The notes below the pieces were generated by a model. It had not been told where the DNA came from, did not search any database, and worked only from the letters and a program-made list of their open reading frames with translations. Below, piece after piece: positions 36,066-45,629 of a stretch of DNA of 64,000 nucleotides; the first letter of the stretch is position 1, and each line of letters starts with the position of its first letter. The DNA is from Paraburkholderia phenoliruptrix (GTDB lineage: Bacteria; Pseudomonadota; Gammaproteobacteria; Burkholderiales; Burkholderiaceae), in the NCBI RefSeq assembly GCF_019511605.1, contig NZ_JAEUAV010000032.1:1-64000 (forward strand). The letters run 5' to 3'. The position numbers and the translations under genes were made by a program.

Positions 36066-36239
36066 CTAGGACTGCTTTTGGGACTGCCCAAGGGCGTCTT
36101 CGTCTTCCGGAGAACTGCCGGGCGCGAGCGGATCGGTGTCGGGCGGCGTGCCGGGTAGCGGACGCGGCTGGTCTTCGGGCGCGTCCAGCGGCTCGTTCGA
36201 CGGGTCGGCTACGGGGTCAATCGTGGGGTCGGTTTGCAT
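36066..36239 (-). CDS. Short acidic Pro/Asp-rich hypothetical protein
   Basis: This 57-residue protein, MQTDPTIDPVADPSNEPLDA followed by PEDQPRPLPGTPPDTDPLAPG and an acidic tail, should be intrinsically disordered. The ATG at 36239 has AGGAG 7 nt upstream, a strong reason to accept it. I know no function. It is isolated, with a terminator-like hairpin 230 bp downstream. Confidence 0.6.
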   Translation of the reverse strand: MQTDPTIDPVADPSNEPLDAPEDQPRPLPGTPPDTDPLAPGSSPEDEDALGQSQKQS

Positions 36240-37022
36240 GACGAGGCTCCTGAGAAGGGGATGTTCCCACCTCCTCCGGCGCAACCGCTATTCCTGCCGG
36301 GGACGGCTTGTGCAGCCGTCAGGCAAGAGCCCTGATCGTCCAATGTAGAAAATGCCTGCGTGCGCGGTGCGAATTTCAAGCGTCTGCGCTGGGCAGGCGC
36401 GTCTAACGACGTTCCTCTCCCGGTGCCGGGGAATCGTTGACGGCGCCTGTCAGGAAAGGCTCCAGTCCGAACAGCCACGCAAAGCAGAATGTGACCCGCG
36501 CGAGCAGTCGCAGCGGGCGCTGCGGCGCTCGCTCGACAACGCCCGAAAGCGGCGCTGCAAGAATCGGTTCGGGCTGCGTGAAGTCAGTAGCGGGCTGGTC
36601 GTGTCGCATGGTCATTGTCGTTTTGATTGGTGTGGGCGCGGACCATGAGCAATGCGCGTGCCACGGCGGGCGTGGCGATTGTCGAGGCGCCTGGTTTGCG
36701 CTTAACGGCGAGTTTTAAGGACAAGGTCGCACGCCGGGTGTTGACCGATGATCGCCCTGATCGCCCCTGATCGGTCTTATCGCCGTCGTGCGGTCAGGGG
36801 ACTGGGGGCTGGGAATTGGTGGGACGGGCGAGGGTGAGCGGCTGGGCGGCCGACGAGACCGACGAGGGCGCGCGCAAAACGTAGCCTCCGAGTGGCACGC
36901 TATGGCGTTAGCAGGAGCCGGTTCGCCTCCTTGACAAGCACGATCGGCAGACGAAAGCTGGACTCGACCCGGGAAGGGCGATAACGATCGCCCGCCTCGC
37001 TGTGCAGATCATCTCGGAGCAG
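36240..37022. other. 783-bp region with at most one doubtful short gene
   Basis: Apart from a possible 70-codon minus frame (36403-36615), I see no gene. Short imperfect repeats of the type GATCGCCC(C)TGATCG occur around 36748-36775. The right end is the 3' flank of the aminotransferase gene. Confidence 0.4.
36403..36615 (-). CDS. Doubtful 70-residue hypothetical protein
   Basis: The frame MTMRHDQPATDFTQPEPILA continues to a hydrophobic stretch (ARVTFCFAWLFGLEPFLTG) and ends GEERR, so it could be a one-helix membrane protein. No ribosome site precedes it and the opposite strand is also open, so it may be chance in GC-rich DNA. Confidence 0.25.
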   Translation of the reverse strand: MTMRHDQPATDFTQPEPILAAPLSGVVERAPQRPLRLLARVTFCFAWLFGLEPFLTGAVNDSPAPGEERR

Positions 37023-38234
37023 CTATGCGCCGTATGCGCGCTTCAGACGCCTTACGCCTTCTTCAATATCGGCAATGCCTGGCGCGGCAAACGACAGCCG
37101 CAGCGACGCGGCATCGACCTTGTCCGCGAAAAACGCGTTGCCGGGCACGAACATGACCTTGTTTTCGATCGCGCGTTGCAAAAGCGCGGAGGCGTCCATA
37201 CCACTGGCGCTGCCGCTGCCCGCTGCATTCAGACGGGCCCAGACGAACATGCCGCCCTCGGGCCGATGAAACTGCAGAGCATCCCCAAGCTGCAACTGCA
37301 GTGCGTCGCACAGCGCTTCGCATTTGCGCCCGTACATTGCGGCGATACGTGGCAGGTGTCGTTCGAGCGCGCCGTCCGCGAGGTATTCGGCGGCAATGGC
37401 TTGGGTCCACGGCGCGCTGCAAAGGTCGACAGTTTGCTTCGCGATCACGCAACGCCGCGCGATTTCTGCCGGCGCGATTGTCCAGCCTACGCGCAGGCCG
37501 GGCGCGACAATCTTCGAGAGGCTAGCGAAATGGACAACCCAGTCGCGCGAGCCAGGCACTTCAGCGGCAAGAGACAGAATGGAAGGAACCGTTTCGCCGG
37601 AAAAACGCAGGTCGCCGTAGGGGTCGTCTTCGACAAGGACAAATTCGTATTGCACCGCCAGCTTCAGCAGCGCGATGCGGCGCTCGCGTGTAATGGTCGC
37701 CCCCGTGGGGTTCGCAAACGTGGGAACCGTATAGAGCAGCTTGGGGTGCGCGACCGTACCGGAGGCAAGAAGCGTGGCGAGATAGTCGACGTCGAGACCG
37801 TGAGCATCGACAGGTATCGTCACGATGTTCGCCTGCTGAAGCCTGAGTGCCTGAAGCGTAGCGGGATACGCCGGCTGTTCGGTTAGCGCGACATCGCCCG
37901 GATTCAACAACACGCGAAGCAACAGGTCGAGCCCCTGCTGCGATCCCGTCGTGACGACCATCTCGCGGGGCGCGCATGGCACACCGCGACGCGCCATCAG
38001 GTTGATAAGCTCATGCTTCAGGCGCGGCAAACCGTCGGTGGGTCCATATTGAAGACACTGGCTCGTGTCCTGGTACGCGCGAGCCGAGGCTTGCTGTAGG
38101 CCGTCGACATCGAAAAGATCGCTGGCAGGATAACCGCCCGCAAACGAAATCATGCCCGGCTCGGCGAGGTATTTGAAAAGTTCGCGAATCGGGGAGCCAG
38201 AGGGGCTCTGAAAAGGAGCAGTAAATTCGTACAT
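37023..38234 (-). CDS. PLP-dependent aminotransferase, 2-aminoadipate (LysN) type
   Basis: This 403-residue fold-type I aminotransferase belongs to the class I/II group close to LysN and MocR enzymes. Motifs are ISFAGGYPASDLF (substrate loop), YGPTDGLPRLKHEL, VPTFANPTGATITRERR, VEDDPYGDLRF and the Schiff-base Lys in FASLSKIVAPGLRVGW. No GntR domain is attached, so it is an enzyme rather than a MocR regulator. In context it probably converts 2-aminoadipate to 2-oxoadipate in lysine breakdown. ATG 38234 is chosen for MYEFTAPFQSP; no clear ribosome site is seen. A terminator separates it from the upstream oxidase gene. Confidence 0.85.
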   Translation of the reverse strand: MYEFTAPFQSPSGSPIRELFKYLAEPGMISFAGGYPASDLFDVDGLQQASARAYQDTSQCLQYGPTDGLPRLKHELINLMARRGVPCAPREMVVTTGSQQGLDLLLRVLLNPGDVALTEQPAYPATLQALRLQQANIVTIPVDAHGLDVDYLATLLASGTVAHPKLLYTVPTFANPTGATITRERRIALLKLAVQYEFVLVEDDPYGDLRFSGETVPSILSLAAEVPGSRDWVVHFASLSKIVAPGLRVGWTIAPAEIARRCVIAKQTVDLCSAPWTQAIAAEYLADGALERHLPRIAAMYGRKCEALCDALQLQLGDALQFHRPEGGMFVWARLNAAGSGSASGMDASALLQRAIENKVMFVPGNAFFADKVDAASLRLSFAAPGIADIEEGVRRLKRAYGA

Positions 38235-38360
38235 GTCGTGGTTAGCTGAGAGCCGGGCATACAAACGCTCATTGTGGTGAGCGGTTATGACCGCAGCAAA
38301 CGATATCTATGCACTACGTAGTGCGGTTTCGTCATCAAGCGCATGGCCGGCAAAAGAAAA

Positions 38361-38380
38361 AGCCCGGCAACAGCCGGGCT
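38361..38380 (-). terminator. Terminator after the FAD oxidoreductase gene
   Basis: AGCCCGGC (38361-38368) and GCCGGGCT (38373-38380) pair perfectly around AACA. On the minus strand the stem is followed by TTTTCTTTT. It lies 35 bp after the stop of the FAD oxidoreductase gene. Confidence 0.85.
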
Positions 38381-38414
38381 CCGCATGCTCGTTCCATGCA
38401 GATCGAACCACGCT

Positions 38415-39608
38415 CTAAACCACGTTCTTTTCCACAATCGGCCGATTTTCCAGCAAGCGCTGCCAGCTTAGCGAAGACAGATCGAGCGACACATAGCGCC
38501 CGTTGAGAATCAGCTCGCTCACGCCGCGGCCGGTCGCCGGACCTTGCTGCAAACCATGGCCGCTATAACCGTTGGCAAACACGCAGTTATCGACTTGCGG
38601 GTGATAGCCGATAATTGCGTTGTGGTCGAACACGTTGTACTCGTAATAGCCAGACCAGCAGTTCTCCACACGCAGCGCCTCGAATTGAGGCACACGGTGC
38701 GCGAGCGTCGGCCAGATGACGTCGTCGAAAAGAGCGTGGTCGACCTCGTCGAGCGGCAGATCGTCTGGATCGTTGTCCGCCTGCGGCGAGGTGCCGCAAA
38801 TATAAGTCTTCCCTTCGGGGCGAAAGTACACGCCGCTCGGATCGATCAGCAGCGGACAAGCGTCGAGCCGCGCCGGCGAAGACACATTGAAAATGCTGCG
38901 GCGGCGGGCGAACACCGGAATGTCGATGTCCATCATCGCGGCGATCTTGCGCGCCCACGCACCGGCGGCGTTCACCACCGTATCGCATGCATGGCGTTCG
39001 CCGTTGCCGGCAGTCACGTGTGTGACCTTGCGGCCCTCGCGAACCACACCCGTGACTTCCGCCGCGACGTAACGCGCGCCGAGCGACTGTGCTTTCTTGC
39101 GCAGTGCCTGCACGAGTCCATAACCGTCGAACCACCCTTCGCCGCTCTCACCGAATGCGCCGGACACCAGGTCCTCGACATTGAGCCACGGGAACCTGGC
39201 CTTCAGCGCCTGCTGATCCAGCAGATTGATGTCTGCGCCAAGGCTCTTTTGCAGCGCGTGATTCTCGCGCAGCGTTGCATCCCCTGCGGGGGTGGCGAGA
39301 AACAGATAGCCGCCTTCGTGCAGATCAATCGACGGCCGGTTGCCGTCGACTTCGAGCAGCTCGCCGATATTGCGCAGGAATTCGATACCGTACAGCGACA
39401 TCTGAACCGACAGCGGCGTGGAAAACTGCTGCCGGATGGAAGCGGCCGACAAGGCCGACGACGACTTCGCATAGGTGGGGTCCCGCTCGATCACCGTGAC
39501 CGAAACGCTCGGGTCAGAAGCCCGCAAGAAGTAAGCGATAGAACTGCCGATAACCCCGCCGCCAACAATAACGACTCGAGAACTCACGACTTGCTCCATA
39601 TGGCTCAT
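38415..39608 (-). CDS. FAD-dependent amine oxidoreductase, possible pipecolate oxidase
   Basis: This 397-residue DAO-family flavoprotein has an N-terminal Rossmann motif VVIVGGGVIGSSIAYFL, the FAD segment SSSALSAASIRQQFS, VVNAAGAWARKIAAMM and the C-terminal NGYSGHGLQQGPATGRGVSELI. Its substrate is an amino or imino acid. Next to an AmaB-type dehydrogenase, the best guess is L-pipecolate oxidation (the AmaA step of lysine degradation in Pseudomonas putida). The start is uncertain (39608 or 39599). Terminators on both sides show that it is its own transcript. Confidence 0.8.
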   Translation of the reverse strand: MSHMEQVVSSRVVIVGGGVIGSSIAYFLRASDPSVSVTVIERDPTYAKSSSALSAASIRQQFSTPLSVQMSLYGIEFLRNIGELLEVDGNRPSIDLHEGGYLFLATPAGDATLRENHALQKSLGADINLLDQQALKARFPWLNVEDLVSGAFGESGEGWFDGYGLVQALRKKAQSLGARYVAAEVTGVVREGRKVTHVTAGNGERHACDTVVNAAGAWARKIAAMMDIDIPVFARRRSIFNVSSPARLDACPLLIDPSGVYFRPEGKTYICGTSPQADNDPDDLPLDEVDHALFDDVIWPTLAHRVPQFEALRVENCWSGYYEYNVFDHNAIIGYHPQVDNCVFANGYSGHGLQQGPATGRGVSELILNGRYVSLDLSSLSWQRLLENRPIVEKNVV

Positions 39609-39695
39609 GACCGGACGGTTGGCAATAAGGCGCCCACCGCCACTGCGTAACCCACGTTGTCTTGCACGCCCGCACAAGCACAATGCCTGAAAAAA

Positions 39696-39717
39696 ACGGC
39701 CGTCTTGCAACGGCCGT
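39696..39717 (-). terminator. Terminator after the AmaB-type gene
   Basis: ACGGCCGT (39696-39703) and ACGGCCGT (39710-39717) are each palindromic and pair with one another around CTTGCA. On the minus strand seven T follow. It lies 20 bp after the aldehyde dehydrogenase stop. Confidence 0.85.
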
Positions 39718-39737
39718 CGCTACGCAGCGCAATAGGC

Positions 39738-41237
39738 CTAGCCGATGTTGAAATCGATACCCTGCGCGAGCGGCAGAGCCGACGAATAGTTGACCGTATT
39801 GGTTGCGCGGCGCATATAGGCCTTCCACGAATCCGAGCCCGATTCGCGCCCGCCGCCGGTTTCTTTTTCGCCGCCGAACGCGCCGCCAATTTCGGCGCCG
39901 CTCGGTCCGATGTTCACGTTGGCAATACCGCAGTCGCTGCCCGAGGCCGAGAGGAATCGTTCGGCTTCACGCAGGTCCGTTGTAAACACGCACGACGAAA
40001 GACCGTGCACGGCGGCGTTGTTGCCGTCTATTGCTTCGTTGAAGTCGCTGTACTTCAGCACGTAAAGAATCGGTGCGAAGGTTTCCTTCAGCACCACCGG
40101 CGTTTGCGAAGGCATTTCGACAATGGCCGGCCGGACATAGAAAGCCTTCTCATGGCCCGCAACCGTGTGACGCTCGCCGCCGAACACCTTGCCGCCTTCG
40201 CTCTTCGCCTGCTCCAGCGCCGCCTGCATGCGGTTGAACGACTGCTCGTCGATCAGCGGTCCCATCAGCACGCCCTGTTCGAGCGGATTGCCGATCACCA
40301 CCTTGCTGTAGAGCGTCTTCAAACGTTCGACGGCTTTGTCGTAGACACTTTCGTGAACGAACAGCCGGCGCAGCGACGTGCAGCGCTGACCTGCCGTGCC
40401 GACCGCCGAAAACACGATGCCGCGCAGCGCCAGTTCGAGATCGGCGGTGCCGGAAACGATACCCGCGTTATTGCCGCCGAGTTCGAGGATCGAGCGGCCA
40501 AAGCGGCGCGCCACTTCCACGCCGACGGTGCGGCCCATTTCCGTGCTGCCCGTCGCGCTAACGATATTCGAGCGCGGGTCGGCAACCAGCTTCGCGCCGA
40601 CCTCGCGGCCACCGTTGACCACACACGTGAGGCCTTCAGGCGCGTCGCCGAACTCCTTTAACGCGTCTTGCAGAATCTTGTCTACCGCGAGCGCGGTGAG
40701 CGGCGTTTTTTCCGACGGCTTCCAGATCACCGCATTGCCGCACACGAGCGCAAGCGCCGCATTCCACGACCATACGGCAGCCGGAAAGTTGAAGGCGGAA
40801 ATCACGGTGCACACGCCCATCGGATGCCAGGTCTCAGCCATACGATGACCTGGGCGCTCGGATGCGATCGTCAGGCCATAAAGCTGACGCGACAGACCGA
40901 CCGCGAAATCGCAGATGTCGATCATTTCCTGAACTTCGCCGAGGCCTTCCTGAAGAATCTTGCCGGTCTCGAGCGTAATGATGCTGCCAAGCGCGTGCTT
41001 CTGCTCGCGCAGTTTGTTGCCGAGCAGGCGCACCAACTCTCCGCGGCGCGGCGCCGGCACGTTGCGCCAGCTTGCGTAAGCCTTTTGCGCGTTGGCGAGT
41101 GCGGCGTCGACGTCGGCAACCGTCTTGCTCGCGACGCGGCCAATCAGTTCACCGTTGATCGGCGAATGAACGGCGATGTCGCCCGCTTCCGCGAGGTGGG
41201 AAATGCCGAGCTCGGAGAGAATGGTCGATGCTTTCAC
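39738..41237 (-). CDS. amaB: Aminoadipate-semialdehyde (piperideine-6-carboxylate) dehydrogenase, ALDH7 family
   Basis: This is a 499-residue NAD-dependent aldehyde dehydrogenase. The catalytic Cys is in GTAGQRCTSLRRLFVHE and the general base Glu in ILELGGNNAGIV. WHPMGVCTVISAFNFPAAVWSWN and SGAEIGGAFGGEKETGGGRESGSD are typical of the ALDH7/AmaB subfamily, which oxidises L-2-aminoadipate 6-semialdehyde to 2-aminoadipate. I start at the GTG at 41237, where AGAGGT lies 7 nt upstream; the longer frame lacks family similarity. A 166-bp gap from the dehydrogenase gene upstream suggests a separate promoter. Confidence 0.9.
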   Translation of the reverse strand: MKASTILSELGISHLAEAGDIAVHSPINGELIGRVASKTVADVDAALANAQKAYASWRNVPAPRRGELVRLLGNKLREQKHALGSIITLETGKILQEGLGEVQEMIDICDFAVGLSRQLYGLTIASERPGHRMAETWHPMGVCTVISAFNFPAAVWSWNAALALVCGNAVIWKPSEKTPLTALAVDKILQDALKEFGDAPEGLTCVVNGGREVGAKLVADPRSNIVSATGSTEMGRTVGVEVARRFGRSILELGGNNAGIVSGTADLELALRGIVFSAVGTAGQRCTSLRRLFVHESVYDKAVERLKTLYSKVVIGNPLEQGVLMGPLIDEQSFNRMQAALEQAKSEGGKVFGGERHTVAGHEKAFYVRPAIVEMPSQTPVVLKETFAPILYVLKYSDFNEAIDGNNAAVHGLSSCVFTTDLREAERFLSASGSDCGIANVNIGPSGAEIGGAFGGEKETGGGRESGSDSWKAYMRRATNTVNYSSALPLAQGIDFNIG

Positions 41238-41403
41238 GATTGAGACCTCTTTGAATTTCCAATACGAAATTTTGGTACGTTCGGAAACTATACACGCCCG
41301 GGTTTTTGGCGGCAATAACAAACGTGCTGCGCTGGCCGCATGAAGCTCGAGCGGTATTTCTGATCGGAAAAGCGGCGCCCATAGGGCGTGCAACGGCAGT
41401 GAT

Positions 41404-44400
41404 TTAATGGGCGTTGTCAGCGTCGCCCGTCGCCTGACTGAGCGCCTGACTGAGCGCCTGCATGGCCAACTGCGCAATATGCACCGACTGCCTGCCCGCG
41501 CCGTGCTGAATCTGCTCGCGACAGCTAAAGCCATTGGTCACCACGATCGCCGCAGAGGGCGCGTTGCGCACGAGCGGCAACAGCTTGTCTTCGGCGATCT
41601 TCATCGACAGGTCGTAGTGGTCGGCGTTGAAACCGAACGAGCCGGCCATGCCGCAACAGCCGGTGTCGAGCAGCGACCACCGCACGCCGAGTTTGTCGAG
41701 CAGGGCCGTGTCGCCCTTCATGCCGAAGATCGACTTCTGATGACAATGGCCGTGCACCACCACTGCCGCGTCGAGTTTCGGCCAGTCGAACTCGGCGCGC
41801 GCGACGAAATCCGAAAACAGGAAGGTTTGATCCGACAGCTTTCGTGCATCCGGATCGTTGGGAAGCTGCTTCAGCAGTTCGTCTTTGAAGACGGACAGGC
41901 AGCCCGGTTCCAGTCCGACTATCGGCACGCCGGCGCGAATGTCGTCGGCGAGTTCATCCACGGCGCTGCGCAGCAGGGCGCGCGCTTCGTCCAGCAGACC
42001 GTAGTCGTACAGCGGCCGCCCACAGCAAAGACGCTTGCGCGGCAAGACCACGTGGTAGCCGATGCGAGTCAGCACGTCGAGCGCGGCCGTCGCAATGTCC
42101 GGCGAGAAGTGCTCGTTGAATGTGTCGACCCACAGAATGACCTTGCGCGAAGGTTCGCTCGCAACGGCGCTGCCTGCGGCCGCACGACGCCTCGCGATAG
42201 CGCGGAAAGGGCGCGGCGCGAATACCGGCAGATGCCGCTCGGCAGCCACGCCCGCGACCCACTTGCTGGCATGCGCCAGTGGTTCCGCCGACGTGATAAA
42301 ATTAGTTAGCCATGCAAAGCGACTCGCTAACGGCGCCCATTGGCCGATGCGACCCATGAACATGGCCTGGCGTGGCCGACGGTGCTGCTCGTAGTAATGC
42401 GACAGGAATTCCGCCTTGTACGAGGCCATGTCGGTATGCGTCGGGCAATCGGACTTGCAGCCCTTGCATGCGAGGCATGTGTCCAGTGCTTCCTTGACTT
42501 CGACGCTGTTCCAGCCGTCCTTGACCACCTCGCCCTGAAGCATTTCCCAGAAGAGATGCGCGCGGCCACGCGTCGAAAATTTTTCCTCGCGCGTCGCGCG
42601 AAAGCTCGGGCACATGGTGCCGCCCTCGAGAGAACGGCACTTGCCCATGCCGATGCAGCGTTCCACCGCACGCTGCATGCCGTCGCCCTCGGGGCTCGCG
42701 AACGCAAGCCTGGTGGTGAGCGTGACCGGCTTGTAGGCCGGCCCCATGCGCAGGTTTTCGTCGGCGCGGTAGGCATGAACTACCTTGCCCGGATTCAGGC
42801 GATTGTGCGGGTCCCAGATTGCCTTGAACTCTTCCATCGCCCGCATGATTTCCGGGCCATACATGATGGGCAGGAATTCGGCCTTGGCCTGGCCGTCGCC
42901 ATGTTCGCCAGATAGCGAGCCGCCGAAATCGACCACCAGTTGCGCCGCCTCGCGCAGAAAACTGCGCCATTTGCCGACGCCTTCGGCGCTGCGTATGTCG
43001 AACGTGATGCGCGCGTGCACGCAGCCGTCGCCGAAATGACCGTACAGACACGTCTCGTAACCGAAGCGGTCGACGAGCGCCTGAAACTTGCGCAGATAAT
43101 CGCCGAGTCGCAACGGATCGACTGCCGCGTCCTCCCAGCCGACAATCGGGTCCGGCTTCGACGGGTCGACCGACAGCGCCACCGCCGATGCGCCCGTTTC
43201 GCGTATCGACCAGATCTTCTGCTGCTGCGGCATTTCTTCGACGACGAGGCCGCTGATCTCCATGCCCGCCGCGCCGGACTTGAAATACGCGTCTGCCTCA
43301 TGCGCCTGCGCGAGCGCCTCGGGCACAGTGTCAGCGCCGAATTCGAGGACGACCCACGCGTCGCCTCCGGGCAGCAGCGCGATTTCGTCGCGCTTCAGGC
43401 CGCGCGCCTGCAAACCGCGAATGATCGCGCGGTCCAGACCTTCAATGGCAATTGGCGAAAAACGGTTGAAGTGCGGCACGGCGTCCGCAGCGGTGTAGAT
43501 GTCGCTGAAACCGAGCACGAGCAGCACACGAGACGCCGGGCTGCGCACGAGGCGCACCTTGGCCTGCAGCGTGACCGCGCAGGTGCCCTCGGTGCCCACG
43601 AGCGCACGCGCAACGTTAAAGCCGTTTTCCGGCAACAACTGATCGAGATTGAAGCCGGAAACGCGCCGCCTGATTTGCGGGAACTCAGCGCGAATGCGCT
43701 CGGCGTAGCGCTCGCGCAAGTCACGCAACTTCGCGTAAATCTCGCCCTGGCGCCCGCCTCTCGCGATAATCGCTTGCAGTTGCGCTTCGCTGGTCGGTCC
43801 GACCCAGAAGCGCGCCCCGTCGTACGTGGCGATTTCCAACGCCTCGATATTCTCAACGGTCTTGCCGCCCATTACCGAATGCGCGCCGCATGAGTTGTTC
43901 GCGATCATTCCGCCGAGCGTGCAACGGCTGTGCGTGGCAGGGTCGGGCGCAAACGTGAGGCCATGCTGTTCTGCCGCATCGCGCAGCGTGTCGCAAATCA
44001 CGCCCGGCTCGACGATAGCGGTTTTGCCTTGCGGATCGATGCTGACGACGCGGTTCACGTACTTGCTCGTGTCCGCCACCACCGCAACGTTCACGCACTG
44101 CCCGTTTTGCGACGTACCGCCGCCTCGCGTCAGAAACGGCACGTCGTGGCGGCGGCACACTTCGAGCGCTGCGACGAGATCGTTCACATCGGCGGGCACG
44201 ACGACGCCCAACGGAATCTGCCGATAGTTCGACGCATCCGACGCGTACAGCGCTTTCGAGCCGGCGTCGAAGCGCACTTCGCCGCGCAGCCCGGCGCGCA
44301 GATCGGCCTCGACCCGTTGCAGCAGGCGCGCGCTTGCTTCGAACGGCGCGGCCCGCTTCGCTGCATGCGCCGGCGCATCGTTCACAGCCTGGCCCACGGC

Positions 44401-44445
44401 GTCCTCAACCGCGTCTGTTGCCGCATTTTCCACCGGCTTTTTCAC
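41404..44445 (-). CDS. FAD and 4Fe-4S D-2-hydroxyglutarate-type dehydrogenase (YdiJ-like)
   Basis: This 1013-residue fused enzyme has an N-terminal FAD_binding_4 domain (PFLTRGGGTSQNGQCVN, CTLGGMIANNSCGAHSVMGGK in part), a FAD-oxidase C domain, two Cys clusters (CIGMGKCRSLEGGTMCP and CLACKGCKSDCP) and C-terminal CCG domains (GHCHQKSIFGM, DTGCCGMAGSFGF). This is the YdiJ architecture, which oxidises D-2-hydroxyglutarate to 2-oxoglutarate. It follows hglS by 2 bp, so its substrate is the product of HglS. GTG start at 44445. Ala-rich residues 1-40 look like a disordered leader. Confidence 0.9.
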   Translation of the reverse strand: MKKPVENAATDAVEDAVGQAVNDAPAHAAKRAAPFEASARLLQRVEADLRAGLRGEVRFDAGSKALYASDASNYRQIPLGVVVPADVNDLVAALEVCRRHDVPFLTRGGGTSQNGQCVNVAVVADTSKYVNRVVSIDPQGKTAIVEPGVICDTLRDAAEQHGLTFAPDPATHSRCTLGGMIANNSCGAHSVMGGKTVENIEALEIATYDGARFWVGPTSEAQLQAIIARGGRQGEIYAKLRDLRERYAERIRAEFPQIRRRVSGFNLDQLLPENGFNVARALVGTEGTCAVTLQAKVRLVRSPASRVLLVLGFSDIYTAADAVPHFNRFSPIAIEGLDRAIIRGLQARGLKRDEIALLPGGDAWVVLEFGADTVPEALAQAHEADAYFKSGAAGMEISGLVVEEMPQQQKIWSIRETGASAVALSVDPSKPDPIVGWEDAAVDPLRLGDYLRKFQALVDRFGYETCLYGHFGDGCVHARITFDIRSAEGVGKWRSFLREAAQLVVDFGGSLSGEHGDGQAKAEFLPIMYGPEIMRAMEEFKAIWDPHNRLNPGKVVHAYRADENLRMGPAYKPVTLTTRLAFASPEGDGMQRAVERCIGMGKCRSLEGGTMCPSFRATREEKFSTRGRAHLFWEMLQGEVVKDGWNSVEVKEALDTCLACKGCKSDCPTHTDMASYKAEFLSHYYEQHRRPRQAMFMGRIGQWAPLASRFAWLTNFITSAEPLAHASKWVAGVAAERHLPVFAPRPFRAIARRRAAAGSAVASEPSRKVILWVDTFNEHFSPDIATAALDVLTRIGYHVVLPRKRLCCGRPLYDYGLLDEARALLRSAVDELADDIRAGVPIVGLEPGCLSVFKDELLKQLPNDPDARKLSDQTFLFSDFVARAEFDWPKLDAAVVVHGHCHQKSIFGMKGDTALLDKLGVRWSLLDTGCCGMAGSFGFNADHYDLSMKIAEDKLLPLVRNAPSAAIVVTNGFSCREQIQHGAGRQSVHIAQLAMQALSQALSQATGDADNAH

Positions 44446-44447
44446 CT

Positions 44448-45476
44448 CTACTGCGCCGCGTTCGCGGTCATTTTGAAAATGCCCTGCGCGTTGCCGGCGT
44501 CGAAGCGCAGGTCGGTCACCCAGCTACGCGACGCCTGATCGAACGTGCGCTTGCGCGTAATGAACTCGTAGAACGAACCGGGAACCTTGCGCGTGACGAG
44601 CTTGCCGGCCACCGAGCGGAACTGGCGCTCGACGGTGTCCGCGCGATACGCCGTCTGGAACACGCGGCCGGAACGCGAGCGCTCCACTTCCGGCTTCATG
44701 GGCCGGCCCTTGCTCTTCTCTTCGTCCGACAGCGTGAACACATCTTCCACGCGGTCGGTCGCGTGATTGAACGCATTGCCTTCGGTGGAAATCCACGCCA
44801 TTTCCGCGGATTCGCGCAACAGCACTTCATAGTCCGCCTCGTCAGGCACATCGTGCTGACGCGCGAACGCGCCGACAATCACCGGCAGTAGCGCGTGCGC
44901 GGCGTCGATAGGCAGCGAGCCCTCGCGCTCCAGCTCCCAGAGCTGCGCGACCGCGAGCGGCGTCAGCGGATCTTTCGACGAACCGACCACGTTCGTCACG
45001 GCCTGCTGGAATTCGGCGGAGAAGCGCTCGGGATGCAGTTCGCTCACGAAGAACTGCGCGATTTCGTCGGGCGCGTCTTCATGCGCGTAAGCGCGGCCCG
45101 TCATGCCCAGCTTGTCGAGCGGATAGCGGCCATTCAGCCTGAAGCCGAGCGGACGCAGGATTCGGGTAAACGCGGCCTCGCCCGGCGGCAGTGCGCCGTT
45201 GTGCTCCCAACGCACGGTGCGCAGCGCGCCGTGGTCGAAATAGACCGAGCCGCCGTTTGCGATTGCGTCGCTCGTGTAGGCGCGGCCATTGGGCGAACGC
45301 TCCAACAGGTCCTCGAACAACGCCATGTTCATTGCCTGCGCGAGTTCGGCGCGGGTGACGGTGCCGTCTTCCCAGTCTGCCAGTGCAGTTGGAAACTTCA
45401 ACGTCGTGAAAAGCGACTCCGTTTTTGCCGGACCCAGCAGCTTCAACAACAGGCGTTCAACGTTCGAATTGCGCAT
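44448..45476 (-). CDS. hglS: DUF1338 2-oxoadipate dioxygenase/decarboxylase
   Basis: This 342-residue enzyme of the DUF1338 family matches HglS, known in Pseudomonas putida to convert 2-oxoadipate plus O2 to D-2-hydroxyglutarate and CO2. The metal ligands fit: His82 (VYFDHGALR), His238 (GNAFNHATDR) and Glu304 (GSFYEFITRK); Arg86 matches the substrate-binding Arg. The two His and the Arg are offset by a constant +12 from the published H70, H226 and R74 as I remember them. It is the first gene of the minus-strand cluster and is divergent from a LysR gene. Confidence 0.9.
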   Translation of the reverse strand: MRNSNVERLLLKLLGPAKTESLFTTLKFPTALADWEDGTVTRAELAQAMNMALFEDLLERSPNGRAYTSDAIANGGSVYFDHGALRTVRWEHNGALPPGEAAFTRILRPLGFRLNGRYPLDKLGMTGRAYAHEDAPDEIAQFFVSELHPERFSAEFQQAVTNVVGSSKDPLTPLAVAQLWELEREGSLPIDAAHALLPVIVGAFARQHDVPDEADYEVLLRESAEMAWISTEGNAFNHATDRVEDVFTLSDEEKSKGRPMKPEVERSRSGRVFQTAYRADTVERQFRSVAGKLVTRKVPGSFYEFITRKRTFDQASRSWVTDLRFDAGNAQGIFKMTANAAQ

Positions 45477-45554
45477 TTGCTCGTCTCTCGCGGCGCGGCG
45501 CCGCAACGGGAATGGGGGGTTCTAGCGAGCCGTCATGGCGGCCGACCTTACGTA

Positions 45555-45575
45555 AACAGCATTATTCAAACTGTT
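45555..45575. promoter_or_regulatory. LysR-type operator between hglS and its regulator
   Basis: A perfect AACAG-N11-CTGTT dyad, of the T-N11-A class used by LysR proteins, lies midway between the divergent hglS (start 45476) and LysR (start 45630) genes. Confidence 0.55.
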
Positions 45576-45629
45576 GCGAGCCGCGTAAAGCGAGATTAAA
45601 TTGTCACTTGATGACTTTCCGGAACAAAC

